Positions 1 to 6,775 of a stretch of 11,704 nt of DNA are shown here, piece by piece; the first letter of the stretch is position 1; each line of letters starts with the position of its first letter. Under the pieces are notes generated by a model, which worked only from the letters and a program-made list of their open reading frames with translations, was not told the origin of the DNA and made no database searches. A program made the translations under genes and the position numbers. Source of the stretch: Actinomycetales bacterium (GTDB lineage: Bacteria > Actinomycetota > Actinomycetes > S36-B12). Location of the stretch: the NCBI GenBank assembly GCA_017849335.1, contig JAFIHP010000006.1, positions 1-11,704 on the forward strand, given 5' to 3'.

Positions 1-769
1 CCGCGCGGCCGGCGCGGAGGTCATCGCGATCCACGCCGATCCCGACGGCCTGAACATCAACCGCGACGCGGGCAGCACCCACATGGAGGCGCTCGTCGCG
101 GCGGTCGTCGCCGAAGGCGCCGACGCCGGCATCGCGCACGACGGCGACGCCGACCGCTGCCTGGCCGTCGACGCGAGCGGTGCGCTCGTCGACGGTGACC
201 ACATCCTGGCGATCCTCGCCGGCGCGCTCGACCGGACCGGCGCGCTCGCCGGCCACACCGTGGTCGCGACGGTCATGGCGAACCTCGGTTTCAAGATCGC
301 GATGCGGTCGGCGGGTATCGAGGTCGTCGAGACCGCGGTCGGCGACCGCTACGTGCTGGAGGCGATGCGCGACGGCGGGTTCGTCCTCGGCGGCGAGCAG
401 AGCGGGCACGTCGTCATGTCCGAGTTCGCCACCACCGGCGACGGGCTGCTGACCGGACTGCACCTGCTCGCCGAGGTCGCCCGGACGGGCCGGCCGCTCG
501 CCGAGCTCGCCGGCGCCGTGGTGAAGCTGCCCCAGGTCCTGGTGAACGTCAGCGGCGTCGACCGCGCCGGGGTCGAGGGCAACGCGGTCGTGGCCGAGCA
601 CGTCGCCCGAGCCGAGGCGGAACTGGGCGAGTCCGGACGTGTGCTGCTTCGGCCCTCGGGCACGGAGCCGGTCATCCGCGTCATGGTCGAGGCGGCCAGC
701 CGCGAGCAGGCCGAGGACGTCAGCGGGCGACTGGCGGACGTCGTGCGCGCGGAGCTCGCGCTGTCCTGA
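1..769 (+). CDS. glmM: Phosphoglucosamine mutase, C-terminal part (5' end outside window)
   Basis: GlmM converts glucosamine-6-phosphate to glucosamine-1-phosphate in the cytoplasm, the step after GlmS on the way to UDP-GlcNAc and peptidoglycan. The open frame runs from base 2 to the TGA at 767-769 and gives about 255 residues, roughly the last 55-60% of a usual 445-450-residue GlmM. The phosphoserine loop is therefore upstream of the window. Visible marks are the Mg-binding loop DGDADR (bases 140-157), the sugar-binding motif GGEQSGH (near 388-408) and the phosphate-binding motif RPSGTEPVIRV near the C-terminus, as in the alpha-D-phosphohexomutase family. The methionine at base 83 is internal, because the frame and the family similarity continue upstream of it. 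The GEQSGH context and the neighbouring glmS favour GlmM over phosphomannomutase. It converges on the DUF389 gene. Confidence 0.95.
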   Translation, partial: RAAGAEVIAIHADPDGLNINRDAGSTHMEALVAAVVAEGADAGIAHDGDADRCLAVDASGALVDGDHILAILAGALDRTGALAGHTVVATVMANLGFKIAMRSAGIEVVETAVGDRYVLEAMRDGGFVLGGEQSGHVVMSEFATTGDGLLTGLHLLAEVARTGRPLAELAGAVVKLPQVLVNVSGVDRAGVEGNAVVAEHVARAEAELGESGRVLLRPSGTEPVIRVMVEAASREQAEDVSGRLADVVRAELALS

Positions 770-783
770 GGGCCCTGCTCAGG
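765..783. terminator. Possible bidirectional hairpin between convergent genes
   Basis: CCTGAG (765-770) and CTCAGG (778-783) are perfect inverted arms around a 7-base loop. The stop codon of glmM lies in the left arm, and the stop of the convergent DUF389 gene lies in the right arm. There is no T-tract on either side, so this is at best a weak or actinobacterial-style terminator. Its position between convergent genes is the main support. Confidence 0.35.
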
Positions 784-1753
784 GGGTCGGATGACGGCGG
801 TCGGCCCACCGACGTCGTCGTGCGCTGACCCGCCCCCACACGCTCTGCTGGACGGCCAGCGTCAACCACCCGGCGACAGCCATGCCGGCGATGTTGACCA
901 CGAGCGTCAGCGAGCTGCCCCAGACCTCGTGCCACAGTCCGAACACCATCGCCAGCGCGATGTTGCCCGATGCCGGGATCGTCGTCACCGAGATGAACAC
1001 CCCGACGAGACCGCCGGAGCGGGCCGACGTCAGCGACAGGACTCCGGCGGCCCCGGCGATGATCGCGACGATCAGCGACCAGGCGTTCGGCTCGAAGATA
1101 AAGCTGGTGCCCGGACGGGCGTTCGTCAGCAGCGCGTTGTAGTCGATCAGGCCGAGCCACCGGGCGACGGCGGCGATCGCGGCGACCACGGCGATCGACG
1201 TGCCGAACCCGAGCGCGAGCGTGCCCAGCGCCTGCTGGAGGAGGTGCCCGCGTCGACGGACGATCCCGACGCCCAGGGCGGCGATCGCGACGAACTCCGG
1301 ACCGAGCACCATCGCGCCGATCACCAGGATCACCGAGTCCGTGACGATCGCGATCGCCGCGAGCAGTGTCGCCAGGACCATGAAGCTCGCGAACGTCCAC
1401 GTGAACGCCGACTCGTCGTACGCCCGCTGGATCACGTCGGTCCACACGACGGCGTCCGCGCTGGCGCCCGGCTCGCGTAGCTCGGCGCGCAGCGCGGGCG
1501 CGCTCACCCACGTGGGGACCGGGAGCAGGGAGATAGTGCCGCGCTGGGGGACCCCGAGCGCGACGAGGGCGTCGACCGCCTCGTTGACGGCCTCACGCGG
1601 GAGGTCGGCCTCGATGACGTCGCCGACCGGTTCCAGGCTCGCCCCACGGTGCAGGGTGACCGAGCTCGTCGCGGGGTCGCGCCCGAAGAGGTCCTGCACG
1701 GCGGGCGACAGGTCGGCGGGGCAGCTGACGCGGACCGTGATCACGGGCGCCAT
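779..1753 (-). CDS. DUF389 family membrane protein
   Basis: This is a 324-residue integral membrane protein of the DUF389 family (related to TIGR00341); the biochemical role is not established. Residues 1 to about 105 form a soluble N-terminal region of short beta/alpha character. Six hydrophobic segments follow, at about 118-138, 140-164, 175-198, 224-242, 248-272 and 281-301, and the C-terminus is Arg-rich. The family-like conserved stretches are TDSVILVIGAMVLGPEF (second helix) and the Ser/Gly/Pro-rich SVTTIPASGNIALA (fifth helix). The start is the ATG at 1753-1751, where the soluble domain begins (MAPVITVRV). No clear Shine-Dalgarno is seen, and a valine start a few codons upstream is possible. 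The frame stays open far upstream on this strand into the antisense of glmS, which is a GC artefact. The gene is divergent from glmS and convergent with glmM. Confidence 0.82.
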   Translation of the reverse strand: MAPVITVRVSCPADLSPAVQDLFGRDPATSSVTLHRGASLEPVGDVIEADLPREAVNEAVDALVALGVPQRGTISLLPVPTWVSAPALRAELREPGASADAVVWTDVIQRAYDESAFTWTFASFMVLATLLAAIAIVTDSVILVIGAMVLGPEFVAIAALGVGIVRRRGHLLQQALGTLALGFGTSIAVVAAIAAVARWLGLIDYNALLTNARPGTSFIFEPNAWSLIVAIIAGAAGVLSLTSARSGGLVGVFISVTTIPASGNIALAMVFGLWHEVWGSSLTLVVNIAGMAVAGWLTLAVQQSVWGRVSARRRRWADRRHPTP

Positions 1754-1774
1754 TCTCGCAACCGCCGAGACGAC

Positions 1775-1797
1775 TCGGACGGTTGAATTCCGTCCGA
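1775..1797. promoter_or_regulatory. Perfect 8-bp-arm inverted repeat, candidate operator
   Basis: TCGGACGG (1775-1782) and CCGTCCGA (1790-1797) are exact reverse complements around the 7-base centre TTGAATT. The dyad lies 21 bases upstream of the DUF389 start and about 80 bases upstream of glmS. It could be a repressor operator, or a hairpin in the 5' leader of the minus-strand gene. The centre also begins with TTGAAT, a -35-like hexamer for the plus strand, with TAGGAG (1807-1812) 18 bases downstream, but that -10 match is poor. Confidence 0.45.
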
Positions 1798-1836
1798 TGT
1801 GTCGGGTAGGAGCAACCACCTGGGTCGTGTCGGCGG

Positions 1837-1876
1837 TTGAGGGGGCGAGCAAGCTCGCGCCGGTAGGCTCAATCGC
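1837..1876 (+). promoter_or_regulatory. Probable glmS promoter, leaderless type
   Basis: TAGGCT (1864-1869) fits the actinobacterial -10 pattern TAnnnT and ends 7 bases before the glmS ATG. The expected transcription start is therefore at or one base before the A of ATG, giving a leaderless mRNA. This agrees with the lack of a good Shine-Dalgarno in front of glmS. A -35-like TTGAGG lies at 1837-1842, but the spacer is 21 bases, longer than the usual 17-18. The -35 assignment is weak; the -10 and leaderless geometry is stronger. Confidence 0.55.
1845..1858. promoter_or_regulatory. 14-bp perfect palindrome inside glmS promoter spacer
   Basis: GCGAGC (1845-1850) and GCTCGC (1853-1858) are exact reverse complements around AA. 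The dyad sits between the proposed -35 (TTGAGG) and -10 (TAGGCT) of glmS, where a bound regulator would block or reshape the promoter. Short palindromes are common in GC-rich DNA, so the location rather than the length is the argument. Confidence 0.35.
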
Positions 1877-3727
1877 ATGTGCGGAATCGTCGGGTACGTC
1901 GGTCAGAAGCAGGCACTGGAGGTCGTGGTCGCGGGCCTGCGCCGCCTGGAGTACCGGGGCTACGACTCGGCCGGCGTCGCCGTGATCGCCGACGGCACGC
2001 TCGCCGTGCGCAAGCGCGCCGGCAAGCTCGTGAACCTGGAGACCCTGCTCGGGTCGGACCCGATGCCCGACTCGACCACCGGCATCGGGCACACCCGCTG
2101 GGCGACGCACGGCGGACCGACCGACCGCAACGCCCACCCGCACGTGAGCGAGGACGGCCGCGTCGCGGTCATCCACAACGGCATCATCGAGAACTTCGCG
2201 CTGCTGCGCGCCGAGCTGGAGGCCATCGGCGTCACGCTCTCCTCGGACACCGACAGCGAGGTGGCCGCGCACCTGCTGTCCGCCGAGCTCGTCCGTACCG
2301 ACGGCGACCTCCCCGAGGCGATGCGCCGGGTCTGCCGCCGTCTGGAGGGGGCGTTCACCCTGCTGGCGATCGACCGGGCCACCCCCGACCTCGTGGTCGG
2401 CGCCCGGCGCAACTCGCCCCTGGTCGTCGGTGTCGGCGACGGCGAGAACTTCCTGGCCTCGGACGTTGCCGCCTTCATCGAGCACACCCGCGAGGCGCTG
2501 GAGCTCGGGCAGGACCAGGTCGTGGCGATCACGCCGGACGCCGTGGTGGTCACGGACTTCGACGGGCAGCCCGTCGACGCGACGGTGTTCCACGTCGACT
2601 GGGACGCGTCCGCCGCCGAGAAGGGCGGCTACGACCTGTTCATGCTCAAGGAGATCGCCGAGCAGCCCAAGGCGGTGGCCGACTCCCTGCGCGGCCGGAT
2701 CACGGCCGGGCACCGGCTCCAGCTGGACGAGATGCGCATCGACGAGTCCGTCCTGCGGGAGGTCAGCAAGGTCGTCGTCATCGCGTGCGGCACCGCCGCG
2801 CACGCCGGGATGGTCGCCAAGTACGCGATCGAGCACTGGACGCGGATCCCCGTCGAGGTCGAGCTGGCCAGCGAGTTCCGATACCGCGACCCGATCGTCG
2901 GCCCGGACAGTCTCGTGATCGCGATCTCGCAGTCGGGCGAGACCATGGACACGCTGATGGCCCTGCGGCACGCGAAGTCCCAGGGGGCGCGCACGCTCGC
3001 GATCTGCAACACCGTGGGCTCGACCATCCCCCGCGAGTCGGACGCGGTGCTCTACACGTACGCCGGACCCGAGGTGGCGGTCGCGTCGACGAAGGCGTTC
3101 CTCACGCAGATCGTCGCCGCGTACCTCATCGGCCTGTACCTCGGCCAGGTCCGGGGCACGATGTTCGAGGACGAGATCCGTCGCATCCTCGACGAGCTCG
3201 CCGACATGCCGCGCAGGGTCGACCTCGTCCTGGACACCACCGAGCCGGTGCGGGCCCTGGCGCGCGAGCTGGTGGCGGCGCCCTCGGTGCTGTTCCTCGG
3301 CCGGCACGTCGGGTACCCGGTCGCGCTGGAGGGAGCCCTGAAGCTCAAGGAGCTCGCCTACATGCACGCGGAGGGCTTCGCGGCCGGCGAGCTGAAGCAC
3401 GGGCCGATCGCGCTCATCGAGGACGGTGTGCCGGTCGTCGTGGTCGTGCCGTCTCCGCGCGGGCGCGCGGTGCTGCACGACAAGATCATGTCGAACGTCC
3501 AGGAGGTCCGGGCCCGGGGCGCGGTCGTCATCGCGATCGCCGAGGAGGGCGACGAGGCCGTCGCCGCGTTCGCCGACCACATCATCCGGATCCCGGCCGT
3601 GCCGACGCTCATGCAGCCGCTGGTCGCCACCGTTCCGCTGCAGGTGTTCGCGTGCGAGATGGCGACGGCACGGGGTCTGGACGTCGACCAGCCGCGCAAC
3701 CTCGCCAAGTCCGTGACGGTGGAGTAG
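1877..3727 (+). CDS. glmS: Glutamine-fructose-6-phosphate aminotransferase (isomerizing)
   Basis: GlmS makes glucosamine-6-phosphate from fructose-6-phosphate and glutamine, the first committed step to UDP-GlcNAc. The 616-residue protein is of normal full length. It starts MCGIVGYVGQ, with Cys2 becoming the N-terminal nucleophile after methionine removal. The class II glutamine amidotransferase domain occupies about residues 1-220, with GHTRWATHG and HNGIIENF visible. Two SIS sugar-isomerase domains follow, the first starting near residue 299 (ACGTAAHAG, ISQSGETMDT) and the second near 471 (LGRHVGYPVALEGALKLKE, GELKHGPIAL). The C-terminus DVDQPRNLAKSVTVE carries the conserved lysine (about 611) of the isomerase site. 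The start is fixed by the mandatory Met-Cys. A leaderless promoter is proposed just upstream, and no glmS ribozyme is present in the short leader. acpS follows directly. Confidence 0.98.
   Translation: MCGIVGYVGQKQALEVVVAGLRRLEYRGYDSAGVAVIADGTLAVRKRAGKLVNLETLLGSDPMPDSTTGIGHTRWATHGGPTDRNAHPHVSEDGRVAVIHNGIIENFALLRAELEAIGVTLSSDTDSEVAAHLLSAELVRTDGDLPEAMRRVCRRLEGAFTLLAIDRATPDLVVGARRNSPLVVGVGDGENFLASDVAAFIEHTREALELGQDQVVAITPDAVVVTDFDGQPVDATVFHVDWDASAAEKGGYDLFMLKEIAEQPKAVADSLRGRITAGHRLQLDEMRIDESVLREVSKVVVIACGTAAHAGMVAKYAIEHWTRIPVEVELASEFRYRDPIVGPDSLVIAISQSGETMDTLMALRHAKSQGARTLAICNTVGSTIPRESDAVLYTYAGPEVAVASTKAFLTQIVAAYLIGLYLGQVRGTMFEDEIRRILDELADMPRRVDLVLDTTEPVRALARELVAAPSVLFLGRHVGYPVALEGALKLKELAYMHAEGFAAGELKHGPIALIEDGVPVVVVVPSPRGRAVLHDKIMSNVQEVRARGAVVIAIAEEGDEAVAAFADHIIRIPAVPTLMQPLVATVPLQVFACEMATARGLDVDQPRNLAKSVTVE
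3718..3724 (+). promoter_or_regulatory. Shine-Dalgarno deciding the acpS start
   Basis: GGTGGAG at 3718-3724, inside the last codons of glmS, lies 5 bases before the CTG at 3730. This spacing suits initiation there. No other usable start codon lies in the acpS frame close to the conserved N-terminus. Confidence 0.5.
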
Positions 3728-3729
3728 CC

Positions 3730-4131
3730 CTGTTCTCCCACCTGCCGCCCGGGGTCGTCGGCATCGGCGTCGATCTCGTCGACACCGCTCGGTTCGCGAC
3801 GGTGGTCCGCCGGACGCCGTCGATCGTCACGCGGGTGTTCACCCCCGACGAGGTCGCCGCGTGCGGGGGTGACCGCCTGCGGACCGACTCCCTGGCCGCG
3901 CGCTGGGCCGCGAAGGAGGCGGTCGCCAAGGTTCTCGTGGACACCGGCGGGCTGGAGTGGCACGACTGCCAGGTCGTCGGCGGCGACCACGGCCAGCCGC
4001 ACCTGCTGATGCGGGGCTCGGTCGAGCTGGCGGCACGGGCACGGGGCATCGACACCTGGCACGTGTCGCTCAGCCATGATGGTGGCATGGCCATCGCGTT
4101 CGTCGTCGCGGCGCGTGCGGGGTCACGGTGA
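3730..4131 (+). CDS. acpS: Holo-[acyl-carrier-protein] synthase, probable CTG start
   Basis: AcpS transfers 4'-phosphopantetheine from CoA to a serine of apo-ACP, activating it for fatty acid synthesis. The N-terminal motif GIGVDLVDTARF holds the Mg-ligand Asp (about residue 15). FTPDEVAAC follows, then RWAAKEAVAKV with the catalytic/metal Glu (about 63), and the C-terminal VSLSHDGGMAIAFV. With a CTG start at 3730 the protein is 133 residues, within the family's usual 115-135. No ATG, GTG or TTG occurs in frame near the start. The nearest upstream is GTG at 3652, deep inside glmS, and the downstream GTG falls after the essential Asp. CTG 3730 has a Shine-Dalgarno 5 bases upstream. The gene begins 2 bases after the glmS stop and overlaps nnr by GTGA. 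Function is certain; the exact start is not. Confidence 0.9.
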   Translation: MFSHLPPGVVGIGVDLVDTARFATVVRRTPSIVTRVFTPDEVAACGGDRLRTDSLAARWAAKEAVAKVLVDTGGLEWHDCQVVGGDHGQPHLLMRGSVELAARARGIDTWHVSLSHDGGMAIAFVVAARAGSR

Positions 4132-5642
4132 TCGACCTGCGTGACGTCGCCGCGGTCCGTCGGGCCGAGGCCGCCGCGTTCGCGCGCGTGCCGGACGGCA
4201 CCTTGATGCAGCGTGCGGCCTTCGCCCTGTCCGTGACCTGCGCGGGACTGCTGGAGAGGGCGCGCGGCCGGACGACCGGTGCGCAGGTCGCGCTGCTCGT
4301 CGGGTCGGGTGACAACGGCGGCGACGCCCTGTGGGCGGGCGCCTTCCTGGCCGGGCGCGGCTGCGCGGTGACAGCCATCACCACCGCCGACCGGTTCCAC
4401 GTCGACGGCGCTCGGGCACTGCGGCGGGCCGGCGGACGTCTCGTCGCGGGAGCCGATCTCGACGGGGCGCGGCAGGTGCTCGCCCGCGCGGACCTCGTCG
4501 TCGACGGGCTCGTGGGCATCGGCGGCTCCGGTGGCCTGCGGGAGCCGGCCGCGGGACTCCTTGCGGCAGGCGTCGACGCGATCGTCGTGGCGGTCGACCT
4601 GCCCAGCGGCGTCGACGCCGACACGGGCGTGGTCGCGGGCGCCGCGGTCGACGCCGACGTGCCCGTGACCTTCGGTGCGGTCAAGCCCGGTCTCATGCTC
4701 TCGCCCGGGCGTGAACGCTGCGGCACCGTGCGCCTGGTCGACATCGGGCTGGAGTTCGACCAGCCGGCGGCCGTGCGCGTCCTCGAGGGCACCGACGTCG
4801 CCCGATGGGTCCGCGAGCCCGATGCCGACGCCTACAAGTACTCCCGTGGCGTCGCGGCGCTCGCGACCGGTTCCGCGGCGTACCCGGGAGCCGGCCTGCT
4901 GTCGACGGCGGCGGCGCGCGGCCTCGGCCCCGGCATGGTGCGCGTCCTCGACGACGGGACCGCACGCACCCGTGAGATCGTCGACCGGTTCCCGGATGTG
5001 GTCGTGGACGGCACCGCGCCGGCGGACCAGCAGCGGGCGACGGCCTGGGGAGCCGGCTCCGGGCTCGCCGGCACCGCCGACCAGAAGCCGCTGGTCGCGG
5101 CCGTGCTCGCGGCGCCGGTTCCGGTCGTTCTGGATGCCGGTGCGCTCACGATCATGGCCGCGTCCGACGCGGTGCGCTCCCTCGTCGCGGACCGGGCCGC
5201 GCGCGGCCTGGCGGTCGTCCTCACCCCCCACGAAGGCGAGTTCGAGCGCCTGTGGCCCGGGCTCCTGCGCGACAGCGACGGCCGGCTCGCGGCGGCGCAG
5301 GCGGCGGCCGCCCGGTCCGGGGCGATCGTGGTGCTGAAGGGACCTGGAACCGTCATCGCCGCCGCGGACGGCGCGGCGTTCGTCGACGCCGAGGGAACCG
5401 CGGACCTGGGGGTCGCCGGCTCCGGCGACGTCCTGACCGGTCTGCTGACCGCCGTGCTTGCCGAGGCGTGGGCGGCGGGCCGCCGGTCGATCGCCGAGCT
5501 CACGGAGGCGACGGCGGCCGCCGTCTGGCTCCACGGCCGCGCGGGGCGGATCGCGGCGCGCTCGGGCCCGGTGCTCGCCCCGGCGATCGCCGACGCCGTG
5601 GGGGCGGCCGTGCTCGCCGCCCGGTTCGGGGAGCACGCATGA
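4128..5642 (+). CDS. nnr: Bifunctional NAD(P)H-hydrate repair enzyme (epimerase + dehydratase)
   Basis: The protein repairs NAD(P)HX, the damaged hydrated cofactor. The N-terminal YjeF_N domain (about residues 1-215) epimerises R- and S-forms. The C-terminal ribokinase-like domain (about 230-500) dehydrates the S-form using ADP. In the N-domain the loop GSGDNGGDAL (Asp62, Asp66) and the stretch VDLPSGVDADTG are visible. In the C-domain LTPHEGEF, VVLKGPGTVIA and AGSGDVLTGLL with catalytic Asp about 434 are present. The length of 504 matches fused Nnr proteins such as E. coli YjeF. The start is GTG 4128, overlapping the acpS stop by GTGA. Its stop overlaps the alr ATG by four bases. An acpS-nnr-alr neighbourhood is common in Gram-positive bacteria. 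Confidence 0.95.
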   Translation: MIDLRDVAAVRRAEAAAFARVPDGTLMQRAAFALSVTCAGLLERARGRTTGAQVALLVGSGDNGGDALWAGAFLAGRGCAVTAITTADRFHVDGARALRRAGGRLVAGADLDGARQVLARADLVVDGLVGIGGSGGLREPAAGLLAAGVDAIVVAVDLPSGVDADTGVVAGAAVDADVPVTFGAVKPGLMLSPGRERCGTVRLVDIGLEFDQPAAVRVLEGTDVARWVREPDADAYKYSRGVAALATGSAAYPGAGLLSTAAARGLGPGMVRVLDDGTARTREIVDRFPDVVVDGTAPADQQRATAWGAGSGLAGTADQKPLVAAVLAAPVPVVLDAGALTIMAASDAVRSLVADRAARGLAVVLTPHEGEFERLWPGLLRDSDGRLAAAQAAAARSGAIVVLKGPGTVIAAADGAAFVDAEGTADLGVAGSGDVLTGLLTAVLAEAWAAGRRSIAELTEATAAAVWLHGRAGRIAARSGPVLAPAIADAVGAAVLAARFGEHA

Positions 5643-6775
5643 GGACGCGCGCCGCTGCCGTGGTCGACCTCGGGGCGATCACCGCGAACCTGAGCCGCGT
5701 GCGCGAGCTCGCGGGGGCCGCGGACGTCATGGCGGTGGTCAAGGCGGACGCCTACGGGCACGGCGTAGCGCCCGTCGCCCGCGCGATGCGTCGGGCCGAG
5801 GTCCGGTGGCTCGGCGTGGCGCTCCCGACCGAGGCGCTGGCGTTGCGCGCGCAGGGCGACGACGGCCGGATCCTGGCGTGGCTGTGGTCCCCGCAGGACC
5901 CCGCGATCGCGTCGTGCGTGCGCGAAGGAGTCGACCTGTCGGTCTCGACCCCGTGGGCGCTCGCCGAGATCGTCGAGGCGGCCGATCGCGTCGGGCGGCC
6001 GGCGGACATCCACGTCAAGGTCGACACGGGCCTGTGGCGCAACGGCGCCCCCGCCGCGAGCCTGCCGGACCTGCTCGACGCCGTTGCCCGGGCGGTCCAG
6101 GCCGGCTCGGTGCGGCTGGAGGGCATGTGGTCGCACCTGGCGGATGCCGACGTCCCCGACGCGGCCTCGCTGGAGACCCAGCGCGGGCGGTTCGACGCGG
6201 CGCTCGACCAGGCCGAGGCGCGCGGGCTGCGGCCACGCGTCCGGCACGTGGGCAGCACCGGGTCGCTGTGGACGGCACCGCAGTGCCAGTACGACCTGGT
6301 GCGCGTGGGCATCGGCCTGTACGGGCTGACCCCGGGCGACGCGCTCGGGACCGCTGCCGACCTCGGGCTCGTGCCGGCGATGACGCTCGTCACGCGGCTC
6401 GCGAACGTCAAGCGGATCGACGTCGGCGAGCGCGTGTCGTACGGCGGCACCTGGACCGCCGCCGAGCCCACGATGCTCGGGCTGGTGCCGCTGGGCTACG
6501 CCGACGGCCTGCCGCGCAGCGCGGGTGGCGTGGCGGCGGTCCTGGTGGGTGACCGGCTGTGCCCGATCGTGGGGCGGGTCGCGATGGACCAGTGCGTCGT
6601 CGACCTCGGGGCGACCTCGGTCGCCCGCGCCGGTGACGAGGTCGTGGTGTTCGGTCCGGGATCGCGGGGGGAGCGCACCGCGGACGACTGGGCGCTGTCC
6701 CTCGGCACGATCGGCTACGAGCTCGTGACCCGCCTGGGCAGCCGGGTTCCACGCGAGTACGTGGGGGTGTCCTGA
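5639..6775 (+). CDS. alr: Alanine racemase
   Basis: Alr is a PLP enzyme that interconverts L- and D-alanine, supplying D-Ala for peptidoglycan. The 378-residue length is typical. The PLP-binding lysine is Lys35 in VVKADAYGHG, at the start of the TIM-barrel domain. The second catalytic residue, Tyr268, lies in VSYGGTW in the C-terminal beta domain. Other family marks are GMWSHLADAD, RVGIGLYGLTPG, PLGYADGLPRS and GRVAMDQCVVDLG. The ATG at 5639 overlaps the nnr stop as ATGA, and the frame's earlier extension lies inside nnr and is not similar to the family. The stop shares one base with the next ATG (TGATG). I see no missing key residue. Confidence 0.97.
   Translation: MRTRAAAVVDLGAITANLSRVRELAGAADVMAVVKADAYGHGVAPVARAMRRAEVRWLGVALPTEALALRAQGDDGRILAWLWSPQDPAIASCVREGVDLSVSTPWALAEIVEAADRVGRPADIHVKVDTGLWRNGAPAASLPDLLDAVARAVQAGSVRLEGMWSHLADADVPDAASLETQRGRFDAALDQAEARGLRPRVRHVGSTGSLWTAPQCQYDLVRVGIGLYGLTPGDALGTAADLGLVPAMTLVTRLANVKRIDVGERVSYGGTWTAAEPTMLGLVPLGYADGLPRSAGGVAAVLVGDRLCPIVGRVAMDQCVVDLGATSVARAGDEVVVFGPGSRGERTADDWALSLGTIGYELVTRLGSRVPREYVGVS

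Noticed and set aside
1754..1876. glmS ribozyme or other riboswitch upstream of glmS
   Set aside because: The region is only 123 bases, the likely transcription start is at the ATG, and no ribozyme core is recognisable.
779..3580. A 933-codon open frame on the minus strand, antisense to most of glmS
   Set aside because: Only the last 324 codons (the DUF389 protein) are real. The rest mirrors glmS with Arg/Asp/Val-rich, low-complexity composition, as expected from stop-poor GC-rich antisense frames.
1879..4131. A 750-codon plus-strand frame running through glmS out of frame and ending as acpS
   Set aside because: The part before about 3730 is a shadow of glmS. Only the AcpS portion has family motifs, so it is not a fusion protein.
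3609..5636. A 675-codon open frame on the minus strand across acpS and nnr
   Set aside because: It is composed of Arg/Gly/Asp/Ala-rich shadow sequence with no recognisable domain, and lies opposite two well-supported genes.
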